A stretch of 64,000 nt of DNA from Pycnococcus provasolii. Taxonomy: Eukaryota > Chlorophyta > Pseudoscourfieldiophyceae > Pseudoscourfieldiales. Positions 54,251 to 63,896 of this stretch are shown one piece after another (positions within the stretch are counted from its first letter, which is position 1; the number at the start of each line of letters is the position of its first letter). The stretch lies in contig CP150564.1 in assembly GCA_049487715.1 (NCBI GenBank), positions 372,001 through 436,000 of the forward strand, in the 5' to 3' direction. Below the pieces are notes generated by a model, which was not told the origin of the DNA, did no database searches, and worked only from the letters and a program-made list of their open reading frames with translations. The position numbers were made by a program, and so were the translations under genes.

Positions 54251-56165
54251 CTAACATGACCCGCCAGAAAGCTGCACTTGATTGAAGTACATGAGGTGGT
54301 CTGACACGCTGTGGCACAAGCCCATCAAGCATTGCCCGTCGTGGCAGGCGAGATCCTCGCCACTTCCATCGCAGATTTCGTAGATTGTTCGCGACGTGAT
54401 TGTAGGGCTGATCGGTGGCAACTGCATCGGGTGCTGCCACACCTCTCGCGATACATGATGGAAACCGAGATATTCAGGAGGCAGGCTCGGCACGATGTCC
54501 TTGTGGTGTGTCATTCGCATGCTTCTGTGCGAAAGCAGCTTCTCGACGAACAGCGCGAATTTTGCATTCCCCACACGAGGGCTTCCGTACGTCCACAGGT
54601 AGACTGGGACGTGCTCAAATCCTGGAATGGAAGCTAACATTGTCGCAAGGTCAACGGCGCAGAACGTTGCAATCGCTGCGCCAAGCGAGTGGCCAGTGAT
54701 GTGCAGCTCTCTGCTGTCTGTGGGTACCGACGCATTTAGCATCTTCACAACCGACTGCGTGACATTCGGCTTCAGCTGCGTTGCATTCCACGCGTGGAAG
54801 AAGCCGCTGTGAACGCGCATGCCCGCTGTGCCGTTCGTGATGTTGACAACGGGCCAGTCGAAGTCGAGTCTGAAGAAACGCAAATCACTGATCCAGTTGC
54901 GAAGGCTCGTGCTCTGCGTGCCTCGAAACGAGACCACCACCGGGTGGCTGCGACCACCAGGTCGAATGGCTCCTTGGTACTCGCCGGTGTATCCAAAGAC
55001 GTTACGAATCGAGTCGTAGATGGCTTCGTCCGTTCGGAAGGTTGCGTCACCCTGTTGTTTTGGCGGTGGTGGAGGTGGTGGCGGAGGTTCGCGGGCACGG
55101 TGTGGCCATGGCCACCGCTGCATGTTTGTCGCCGTACCGTTTGGCGGCGTTGGAACGAACGATGGCGCGAAAGAGCACCGCGAGCAGTTCCACGCAAGCA
55201 GCGACGTGTCGTCGTGGCAGTACGCGACGGACGAGTGGTGAGCAAACCGCAGGGCGATGTCGTACTCCGGCCAGTGTTCGTAGTGTTTGCCGGCGGCGTT
55301 ATGACCACCTGCTGAGACATTTGTTTCCGTTGGTTGTGTTATGTTGTGTTGTGTTGTGTTGTGTTGTGAGCGTCGTTTCTTTGTATGTATTTTGTTTTTT
55401 TATTTTGATGCAGGTTCTTATGTTTGTGGTATATTTCACAACCCACTTGGCTCAGCACCCGCAAGTTACGGCGGGCATATTGGTGCTTCTTGAGCGTTTT
55501 CAGCACTGGTGTTTGTCTTTGCAAACACCTGCAGCACCACAGGAATAATGTTAAGCATCCTTGCCAAGTCGACGACTATATATGATAGTGAAAAATATTG
55601 AAACGACGGAGACTACTGACTGACTGAGTACAGCAAACAAAAAAAAGAAAAGCACATAATAAAGGAACAAGTACGTACCTTGCTTCGAATGTCGTTGATC
55701 TGACGACACTGAAACTGTCGTTTGCACCACAGTAGTCGTGTGCTCGTTGTCCTCTTCCTTCTCATAATCATCCAAATCAAACGCCGCCGTGGTTGCTGAG
55801 GAAAGCTGAGAAATCATTGAAGGAGGCACCACCGCCGCACCACCACCACTTCCCTTACTCCTACTAACCATAGGTTTGGAGCGAGAGAGAGATGTAGATA
55901 TTTGCTCATTCCGAGTATTCACAGATGGTACCGAGAACGCAGAAGCGCTCCTCCGAGCCGCCGAGACGGAACGAGCCGAACAGATGACATTCGAGAGCAC
56001 GAGCACGAGCCAACAGAGCCGTGGAAACCCACGCCAAACCAAACCAAACCGAGAATGACCCACCAAACCAAACCGAGAATGACCCACCAAACCAGAACCC
56101 CCACGCTCACGAGAAAAGTTAATCAAAAAAGAAGAAGACATCAACCAATCAATCACGCAAATCAA
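54251..56165 (-). CDS. Class 3 lipase (alpha/beta hydrolase), two exons
   Basis: The main exon (54251-55308) encodes YDIALRFAHHSSVAYCHDDT, then SLLAWNCSRC, a Pro run, FRGTQSTSLRNWISDLRF, the nucleophile elbow ITGHSLGAAIATF (catalytic Ser), VYLWTYGSPRVGNAKFA, and a C-terminal VSDHLMYFNQ with the catalytic His. This is the fungal-type triacylglycerol lipase class 3. No ATG lies in frame at the 5' end. A donor at AAG|GTACGT (exon 1 ends 55679) joins the acceptor CTCAGCAG (exon 2 starts 55308) in matching phase (one base plus two bases), making a 370 bp intron. Exon 1 (to 56165) includes a hydrophobic CWLVLVLSNVICSA, a possible signal anchor. The exact start is uncertain. Confidence 0.82.
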
Positions 56166-56204
56166 ATCAGCTCAGCTCAGCAAGACACACACACACATAA
56201 GCCA

Positions 56205-56205
56205 C

Positions 56206-56256
<51 letters not shown>

Positions 56257-56266
56257 AGACGAAGAC
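56205..56266. repeat. (CGA)n microsatellite
   Basis: About 20 units of CGA/GAC in tandem, ending in GAAGAC variants. Confidence 0.95.
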
Positions 56267-57121
56267 GTTGTGTGTGGTTGGAGAATGAAGAATATTCTGG
56301 AGCGGATTCCAGGGGGAGGGGAGGGGGCGCCCGCGCGCCGGCGCCGGCGCCAGGGGTTCGAGAAAGTCCCGCGCCGCGGATTCGGCGCCGGTGATAAAAA
56401 AGCGTTGGGATACCGGTTCGTTGGATGAGGCCCCGGGATCCGTCGTTAAATTGATGAGCACTAGTGGTGGTTTCTTCTTGAGGCCCTTCGACATTTCGTG
56501 GTGAGCAAAAGACGAGTAGTACGGCAAAGGCGTTAAGGCGGGCACCATGAATTCGGCACGGCGTACGTATTCCGTTCACTCGCAAGTGTCAGCAGTTCCA
56601 CTTAGGAGCCTCACTGACAAATCTTACGGCGGCCCAGCAGCACTGGTAGACGCGAATTGAGCGATGGATCAGCATGCAGTTAGGGGTTTGGTTGGACAGG
56701 TATCCGTTCAACAATGGGTACCTGGTTTACATGGAATAATTAGTATGATGGACGGCTGTGAGCGGATCTAGGGTTGGCGCCTGGATCGACGGTTGTCTGA
56801 TAGTTTGGTGGGTGGTTTGACAGATATTACAAAGTGGCATTGGGCAGAACGATTTTCCGTGAAGATGCCTGCATTTTATACGCAGCATGCCATGTCGCAA
56901 GACAAAATAGCTGGATGCTCGTCATGGATATGGGACTCTGGAAGCAATGCCCGCCCCCGTGGGAGTGTCGGACGCAGCCACATTGCACACGACTGAAAAT
57001 CCAAAGGAGGAAGCTGCCAACAAGGAACGCACCCTCACAGGCTTCAATCCGGACAAACATTGCGTGACCTGCTTCCGCCTCAACTTGGTGGTGGTACCCA
57101 AGCACGCAGCGTCAATGGGGC

Positions 57122-57571
57122 ATGCGGATGCATCGCTTCCCAAGCTTCAGGAGAAGGTTAAACGCCTCGATGACAGCTGAAGACAAACTGAAAGTTTACG
57201 CGAATATACCTCTTGACGACGCGTTGAGCGCTATGGCGAACTCCATGTTTCTGCCTCTTCAGAGGAAGAACTTGCTTGATAATCTAACTAAACTAAAAAC
57301 AAAGAAACAGGAGCTTGTTCGGGAGGAGGTAATCGAGCGCATTCTCCGCGACTACTTTCCAGACTGCGGAAATACCATGTAAGAGTTGAAGAATTGTTTC
57401 CCCCTCCAAGGTACCCGAAGCCCTGATGATGCCCTTAAGAACTTCGTGACGCTTAACAAGAAGATTGGGAGAGTGGACTCCTCTCTGGACTCTGGAGCGT
57501 TCGCGGAATACGCTAGCGGCGGTCTAGACGTCCTTCATTGGCAATACTACTGTCCCCCCCCTAGGCCCTAA
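57122..57571 (+). pseudogene. Possible broken unknown gene (two frames)
   Basis: Frames 57122-57382 (including DDALSAMANSMFLPLQRKNL and NLTKLKTKKQELVREEVIE) and 57386-57571 (PDDALKNFVTLNKKIGRVDS) follow one another with a stop between. They read like natural protein but match nothing I know. An intron or a decayed mobile-element ORF is possible. Confidence 0.25.
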
Positions 57572-57823
57572 AACTTCGGGAATCGGGACCCCCCCCCGCC
57601 CCCGGGGGCTCTTCCCCAGGCCTCATTATTACCCGGGCCCGGGTGCTGAATGAGGGAGACCTGTGGAGATTTCTGGTGGCTCCAGATCTTTTTTCGATCC
57701 GTCTCGATCCATGCTTTGCGGTCGGGGCCACTCAAATATCAGGCAGGGAACGCCGCTCTGTTCGTATAATCCTGATCCACACAAATTCCCCATCAGTTCA
57801 GTTGCTTAATTCAGCACTTTGCC

Positions 57824-59367
57824 ATGTTGAACGCTGCCTCGTTCAAGTCGTCTTCCTTGCGTGCTTCGCGTCTTCAGTCTCGCGTCAATTTCAGTCGCGT
57901 CCTGTTCAGTCACGTGCCTTAAAGACTTCTCAGGATGATGTACGTGCTCATAATGATGATGAGGAGGAGATGGTGATGATGCCATCACACAACAAAGCGC
58001 AGAAGAACGTCGCCAAGGCGCTTGCGACAACCGTCGTCGCGAGCGTGCTCGCACCCACGTCCATGGCCGTTGCGGCTGCACTGCCGTCGCCCGCCGATGT
58101 CACAAAGCTCGCATCGCAGGTCGCGACGCCCGACGTGGTGGCGGCAGCACTTGAAGTCGGAGGAACGGCGAGCGGCAAGGCGATCCTCGGCGCGCTCGAC
58201 GCGGCGGAACAAGTCGCGTACTCCGTTCAGCCCGCCGCGGCGAAGAAGCTCGCCGGTGACGCCACGCGAGCCATTCTCGCGCCGTCGGACAAGACCATCG
58301 CCGCGGCGGTGGACGATGTCTCGGCCATCGCGGGAAGTGTAAAGGGTGTCGACAAGGCGGCCAAGGCGGCGGTGGACGCCGCGCTTTCCGTGGACAAGCT
58401 GAAGGGCGCGGGCGTTGCCGCCATGGCGACAGACGCCATTGGCAAAGACGGAGGACTTGATCGTACCGTCAAGGCGGCGGGAAACCTCGTCAAGGCGGCG
58501 GTGCCTGCCGAGTACTACAAGGCGGGCGCTACCATCGCGGACGTGGCTTTGAGCGTGAATTCCAACGCCGCGGCGTCCGCCGCGGAGTCGATCGTCGACG
58601 TCGTGACGTCTGTCAACCCCACAAAGGGCAAGGCTGCGGTTGACAAGCTTGAGGCGGCGGCATTCAGCGTTGATACAAAGGCGGCTCGCAAGGCGGCGAA
58701 TGAAATCAGCAAGGCGATCAAGAAATGTGAAAATGCGTGCACCTCCGCCGACGTGCAGCCTGCGGTGAATGCGCTTGTGGCGGCAGGAAAGTCGGCAGAC
58801 GCCAAGAAGGTGGATGCCGCACTGGATGCTATCGCCGGTGCGGTGCAATCTGCGGATGGAGGTAAGATCGCGGCGGCTGCCAAGGCGGCGGCAGCTGCAG
58901 GTGCGAGTGCTGGACCAAAGGCTCTTGGTGCTGCGACGGCGGCTAAGCCCATCGTTCAGCTCCTCGCATCGCAGGTTCTCGGTGCACCTGAGCCCGCGGC
59001 TTCCGGCGGCGGCGGCTTCAGCGCACCGTCAGTGTCGGTGAACGTGAACGTGGCTGAGCTCGCCATCTTCGCAGGTGCGCCCGTGCTGCTCGGCTCGCTT
59101 CTGCTTTCTTCCTTCAAAATCACGCCAGGATCGGGGAATGCGATTACTCGTGCCGCGCCAACACGAACGACAAAAAAGGTGGTGGCTACGGTCGCGCCGC
59201 GTAAGGGCACAAAGGCTGTGAAGAAAACGACAGCTGCAAAATCCTCGACGCCGAAGCCGAAGCCCGCGGCTAAGCCGGATCCCAGGATCGTAGCGGGATC
59301 CCAGACGGTTGGTCAGGCCAAATTGAGCGGTGGAACTGTCACCGTCTACCGCCGCAGCTCCTTCTAG
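57824..59367 (+). CDS. Ala-rich helical-repeat protein with transit peptide and lumen-type signal, probably thylakoid
   Basis: A typical transit peptide begins at Met 57824 (MLNAASFKSSSLRASRLQSR). A 50 bp GT-AG intron (57884-57933) would join it in phase to the main frame at DDVRAHNDDEEE; the same frame is open upstream from 57643 without one. A second hydrophobic signal follows (LATTVVASVLAPTSMAVAAA). The body (about 370 residues) is built from Ala/Lys/Asp amphipathic helices repeating AAxxVxxV/I patterns (for example DKAAKAAVDAALSVDKLKGA). It ends in one membrane helix (ELAIFAGAPVLLGSLLLSSF) and a Lys/Pro-rich basic tail. Resemblance to apolipoprotein- or LEA-like helical bundles is only compositional. 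Function unknown. Confidence 0.65.
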
Positions 59368-59705
59368 AATACAACAAAGAAGAGAAGCTGACAGACGATC
59401 GCGGAGTAACTTACCCTACCTTACGGAACCTGAAAGAAATCAACCTTAAGCAAACTTGATAAAAAAACAACAACAAAATGACTACCTTAGCGTACAAGGT
59501 TGTTTTGTCACATAAGTTACCCAAGACCCCTTTTCTTAAGGAAATCACAAAGGGAGGTGTGGATTAGGGTTCTAAAGGGTTAGGGTTAGCTCTTCCTCCC
59601 GCCGGCGACTCTCCGGCGCACACCTGTGGCCCACCGGCATTCGCGTCACCCGTGCCTGTGCCTGTGACAAGAAAGAAGTACTCCTCGTGAGTGACTTTTA
59701 ATAAG
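59368..59705. other. Intergenic with TTAGGG motifs, XPD promoter region
   Basis: GATTAGGGTTCTAAAGGGTTAGGGTTAG lies at about 59563-59590, 115-145 bp upstream of the XPD start. No gene recognised. Confidence 0.55.
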
Positions 59706-62438
59706 ATGCGTTTCGTGTTAGACGGCCTGACAGTTTTCTTTCCGTACGACTACCTGTATCCCGAGCAGTACGAGTACATGAAAGAACTCAAGCGCGCGCT
59801 GGACGCCAAGGGACACGCCGCGCTCGAAATGCCCACGGGCACAGGCAAAACCATCACGCTCCTCTCACTCATCACGTCCTACCAGCTCGCGCACCCCGAT
59901 GTCGGTAAGCTCATCTATGCCACACGCACAGTTCCCGAGATGGAGAAAGTCTTGGCGGAACTCAAAGGTTTACAGAAATACAGAGAAAAGTGCCTGCGAG
60001 AAGACTCTGCGGCAGGGGACGAAGCTTCAGCAGTAGCAGCTTCCTCGGGGGAATACGAGAGAGGATCCATCCTCGCGCTTGGACTGTCTTCGCGCAAAAA
60101 TATGTGCATACACCCGGCCGCCATCGAAGGGGCAGACCGCGAGTCTGTTGACTCGATGTGCCGGAAAATGACTGCATCGTGGGTGCGCAGCGAAGCCGTC
60201 GACGCCGCGCACGGAACGGCGGCGGCGGCGCCTATGGCAACCGACGACGCAGAACTTCAACAAGTGCGCGACGCCGCCGCCGCCGCGGCGCCTGTCGCAG
60301 AACCGAACGAAAGAGCCGCTGAGCAACCACCTCCCGTCCCGGACATCGAGGACTTCAACGTCGGCAACGCACCACCGGGAACGGCGCGCCTCTGTTCGTT
60401 CTACGAACGACTCGAGAACGACTACGCACGCCCCGTCATCGCGACCGCCGACAACGGGAGCAACGGCACGGCGGCTGCGGGGGCGACGACGACGACGACT
60501 GCGAACGACGATGGCAGCGGCAATCCCACGCCTCAGCAGGTACCAAAGCTCGCGGCGAGCTCGTTGCTTCCTCCGGGAGTGTACACGCTCGAGGACCTGC
60601 GCGAGTACGGGAAGAAGAAGGGTCTTTGCCCGTACTTTCTCGCACGACGCGCGATGACGTACGCGAACGTCGTTGTGTACAACTACCAGTATCTCATCGA
60701 CCCAAAGGTGTCGGCGATGGTATCGCGAGAGCTTGAGCGCGAGTGTGTGGTGGTGTTCGACGAGGCGCACAACATTGACAACGTGTGCATCGAGGCGCTC
60801 TCCGTCAACCTGCGATCACACACACTTGACGTCGCGGGACGCAATCTCGTCAAGCTTGGCGAGAGGGTGGAGAAGGCGAAGCAGACGGATGCGAGCAGGC
60901 TGCAGGAGGAGTACTCGAGGCTTGTGAGCGGCCTCGTGAATTCCGGGACGCTCGGCGGTGACGGCGCGGGCGCGGGTGCGGGCGCGGGCGGCGGCGATGG
61001 CGGTGCGGGCGGATTCCTTGCCGCGGGCACGGAGCTCGAGCTGCTGCAGAGCCCCGTGCTGCCCGCGGACGTGCTCCGCGAGGCGATTCCTGGCAACATT
61101 CGACGAGCGGAGCACTTTCTCGCCTTCCTGCGCCGCCTGCTCGAGTACCTGAAGACGAGGCTGAACGGTGCAAAGACGGTGGAGAGCGAGAGCACGGTCA
61201 CCTTCCTCGAGTCGCTGCACAAGGCGTCGGGCATCGACTCCAAGTCGCTGCGCTTTTGCTACGACCGCCTCAGCAGCCTGATGCGCACGCTGGAAATCAC
61301 GGAAATGGACGAGTTCTACGGAGTGCAGCTGATTGCGGACCTCGCGACGCTCGTCGGCACGTACAAGGTTGGATTTGCGGTGATCATCGAGCCGTTTGAC
61401 GCACGCCTGCCTGCGGTGCCTGATCCCATTCTGCAGCTGTGCTGCCTAGATGCCTCTCTGGCAATCCACCCTGTGCTGGAGCGATTTCGCAGCGTGATCA
61501 TCACATCCGGCACGCTCAGCCCGCTCGACCTGTACCCGAAGCTCCTTCGATTTCGCCCCGTGGCCCTACGTGCTCTGCCGATGACGCTCACGCGCGAGTG
61601 CCTGCGGCCGGTGGTGGTGACACGCGGCGCCGATCTCACGACCCTGTCGACGCGCTTCGAGGATCGCGGCGACGATAATGTGGCGACGAATTACGGCAAG
61701 CTGCTGGTGGCTCTGGCTAAGACTGTGCCCGACGGGCTCGTGTGCTTCTTCGTGTCGTACTCGTACATGGACCGCATCGTCTCGCTTTGGGACCGCGAGG
61801 GCGTGCTGCAGCAGCTTTCGCAGCACAAGCTCGTGTTTGTGGAGACGACGGACGTGGTGGAGACGACGCTTGCGCTCGATAATTACCGTCGTGCGTGCGA
61901 CTGTGGACGAGGCGCCGTGTTCCTGTCCATTGCCCGTGGCAAGGTGAGCGAGGGCATCGACTTCGATCGTCACTACGGCCGATGCGTGGTGATGATGGGT
62001 GTACCCTACCAGTACACGCTAAGCCGCGTGCTTCGCGCGCGTTTGGAGTACCTGCGCGAGACGTTCGCGATCCGCGAGGATGACTACCTGAGCTTCGACG
62101 CACTGAGGCAGGCTGCGCAATGCGTCGGCCGCGTCATCCGCTCGAAGAACGACTACGGCCTGATGGTGTTCGCGGACTGCCGGTACAACAGGAGCGACAA
62201 GCGCAACAAGCTTCCAGGTTGGATATCCTCGCAGCTGCGCGATGCTCATTTGAACTTGTCGGTTGACATGTGCTCGCACGTCGCTCGCGAGTACATGAAG
62301 AAGTTGGCGACGGTTCCGATGGACGAGATGGAAATGCGCAAGCACCTGTTGAGCGAGTCTGCGCTCGCGCAACGCGGCCGTCTCGCTTCGTCGTCGAGCG
62401 GCAAGGAGGACGACGGCACGGCTGTTGTGCTTCCTTGA
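59706..62438 (+). CDS. XPD: XPD/RAD3 (ERCC2) helicase of TFIIH
   Basis: Met at 59706 (MRFVLDGLTVFFPYDYLYPE) matches the family start; the frame opens five codons earlier. The ~910-residue Fe-S superfamily 2 helicase has Walker A ALEMPTGTGKTITL, four candidate [4Fe-4S] cysteines (NMCIHP, DSMCRKM, ARLCSFYE, GLCPYF), DEAH box VVVFDEAHNIDNVC, and C-terminal motifs SGTLSPLDLYP, ARGKVSEGIDFDRHYGR and QAAQCVGRVIRSKNDYG. It opens DNA for transcription and nucleotide excision repair. Human XPD is 760 residues. The extra length is two low-complexity inserts in the Fe-S region (about 165-225 and 245-285) and a Gly/Ala loop (about 415-440). Confidence 0.95.
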   Translation: MRFVLDGLTVFFPYDYLYPEQYEYMKELKRALDAKGHAALEMPTGTGKTITLLSLITSYQLAHPDVGKLIYATRTVPEMEKVLAELKGLQKYREKCLREDSAAGDEASAVAASSGEYERGSILALGLSSRKNMCIHPAAIEGADRESVDSMCRKMTASWVRSEAVDAAHGTAAAAPMATDDAELQQVRDAAAAAAPVAEPNERAAEQPPPVPDIEDFNVGNAPPGTARLCSFYERLENDYARPVIATADNGSNGTAAAGATTTTTANDDGSGNPTPQQVPKLAASSLLPPGVYTLEDLREYGKKKGLCPYFLARRAMTYANVVVYNYQYLIDPKVSAMVSRELERECVVVFDEAHNIDNVCIEALSVNLRSHTLDVAGRNLVKLGERVEKAKQTDASRLQEEYSRLVSGLVNSGTLGGDGAGAGAGAGGGDGGAGGFLAAGTELELLQSPVLPADVLREAIPGNIRRAEHFLAFLRRLLEYLKTRLNGAKTVESESTVTFLESLHKASGIDSKSLRFCYDRLSSLMRTLEITEMDEFYGVQLIADLATLVGTYKVGFAVIIEPFDARLPAVPDPILQLCCLDASLAIHPVLERFRSVIITSGTLSPLDLYPKLLRFRPVALRALPMTLTRECLRPVVVTRGADLTTLSTRFEDRGDDNVATNYGKLLVALAKTVPDGLVCFFVSYSYMDRIVSLWDREGVLQQLSQHKLVFVETTDVVETTLALDNYRRACDCGRGAVFLSIARGKVSEGIDFDRHYGRCVVMMGVPYQYTLSRVLRARLEYLRETFAIREDDYLSFDALRQAAQCVGRVIRSKNDYGLMVFADCRYNRSDKRNKLPGWISSQLRDAHLNLSVDMCSHVAREYMKKLATVPMDEMEMRKHLLSESALAQRGRLASSSSGKEDDGTAVVLP

Positions 62439-62564
62439 TTGAAGCACAACAGATCGCTGTTTTTTCAAACGAGTAGTAATGGAATGTACTTTACTTTGTT
62501 CAGTTCATAATAACGGTCGTCTATTGATTCATTTACACTATCGTACTGTAGTTAGATTCACCAT

Positions 62565-63310
62565 TCAGCGGCGCGTATATGCCTCCCGAACACCTGCACG
62601 GCGTCGACGTGCTCGCCGCTGGATCCTCATTCGAGATATCCGCAGCGCGTATTTCTCGACGCGCCGATGCGCTTTGCCGTCGTGGCCGACTTGCCGGGCG
62701 CGGGGCGCGTTGGCCAGACTCGATCCCTCCGCCCAGTTGCCCTCTTGGATCTCGGCGCAGATCATCACGCCCGAGTCCAAATCCACGCCATTCTTCAGAT
62801 CAATTCCCAGCGGTTTCGGCTTCCTTTTAATGAAGCTGATGTTGGGCAAGCCCCCCGTCTTGCTCGTTTGGGGTCGCCAGCTGATCATCGACTCGTCGAG
62901 CGTGATGTACTCGCCCAGCGGCTTGACTCATCGACGATACTCTTCCTTGTCGACTCGCGCCGCGCAACGGCCCCCCATGCACATGTTCCTCGACACAAAG
63001 AAGACGAGCGGTTCGGTGACGTCGTTTGCGAAGATGCGCGCGAGCGCGACGTCCTATGGCCATCGTGCTCAGCGAGCACCGCGTCGTCGTCTTCGAGGTC
63101 GTCACCTCTCGTACGCCCTGTGGGTGTGGTCAACTGACTTGCCATTGGGCGCCGTCCAGCGCACGGTGTGCGAGGCCCTTGCAGTGTTCTTGCTATTCGA
63201 TAGCAACTTCCAGCCAGCATCAAGCAGTGCTTTCGCCTTAGCACTGATAGGCGAGCCTTAGTTAAAATTGGGAAGTGTGAAGACAGGAACGCGGCGTGGG
63301 CCGGCATCAA
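62565..63310 (-). pseudogene. Broken piggyBac-like (DDE_Tnp_1_7) transposase
   Basis: On the minus strand one frame reads NDVTEPLVFFVSRNMCMGGR, then LGEYITLDESMISWRPQTSK, then KRKPKPLGIDLKNGVDLDSG, then VMICAEIQEGN. This is the piggyBac-family DDE core: the D-E-S-M-I block with a catalytic Asp, followed by R-K-P-x-P-L-G and E-I-Q-E-G. Upstream (about 63100-63310) a second frame continues with ALLDAGWKLLSNSKNTARAS and VRWTAPNGKSVDHTHRAYER, ending in a stop at a possible intron or frameshift. Downstream of EIQEG the frame drifts. It is therefore an incomplete, probably inactive, copy. No terminal repeats were located. Confidence 0.62.
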
Positions 63311-63311
63311 C

Positions 63312-63896
63312 GTGCATTGCGAGTTCTTTGAGGACCCGAGGTTCCAGGAACGGGAAGATGGTGATGAGACTCCCTTTCAATTGATTGATCGGACTAGTGG
63401 CGACGACCTGTACGGCATTCTATGCAGGCACAAGGCGAAAGACGTGTGGGAACGCTTCAAGAATCCCAAGACTGCCGTGCGAATTCTGAAAAGGGAGCTC
63501 ACTCGTCCAGGGAAGGAAGACGACAGTCCTTACGAGTCGATCGCGCCGCACGCGCGTCTCCGGGCGCCGCGCGGAGCACCGTCGACGCCGCCGGTGGCGT
63601 CGACTTCGGCAGCGCGTACGAGTCAGCCGGGAGCCCGGGACCTTCGCGTCGTGCGCGAATCCGAAGCGGCCAACCGGAAGCGCGACCGGGATCCCCAACC
63701 CACCAAACTTTTTCTTTCCAGGAACCCCGTTCACCAAGAGGCACCCAGAGAGGGATCCCCTGACTCTGATCAGATTTCCCCGGCCCCTCCACCACCCCCC
63801 CGGGCCCGGCCCCTCTGGATAAGATACTATCTGAAAAGCCTCGGGAAGTTGTTCCCGACCGCTTGTAAGTCCCTGTATTCATCGACTCCCGGGTAG
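63312..63896 (+). CDS. Weak hypothetical, low-complexity C-terminus
   Basis: The 194-codon frame starts MHCEFFEDPRFQEREDGDET and includes DLYGILCRHKAKDVWERFKN and KTAVRILKRELTRPGKED, which look protein-like; from about residue 80 it is Pro/Arg-rich. It is adjacent to the transposase remnant and may belong to the same mobile element. Family unknown. Confidence 0.25.
   Translation: MHCEFFEDPRFQEREDGDETPFQLIDRTSGDDLYGILCRHKAKDVWERFKNPKTAVRILKRELTRPGKEDDSPYESIAPHARLRAPRGAPSTPPVASTSAARTSQPGARDLRVVRESEAANRKRDRDPQPTKLFLSRNPVHQEAPREGSPDSDQISPAPPPPPRARPLWIRYYLKSLGKLFPTACKSLYSSTPG

Larger units (their letters stand above)
56166..57823. other. Long intergenic region: CGA microsatellite and unassigned frames
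   Basis: A (CGA)n tract lies at 56205-56266 and a GGCGCCGGCGCC palindrome near 56336-56353. Small open frames at 56947-57180, 57122-57382 and 57386-57571 have balanced composition (for example LKNLL-type helices and KKIGRVDSSLDSGAF) but share no recognised motif; they may be remnants of one broken gene. C/G homopolymer runs lie at 57552-57620. Confidence 0.45.
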
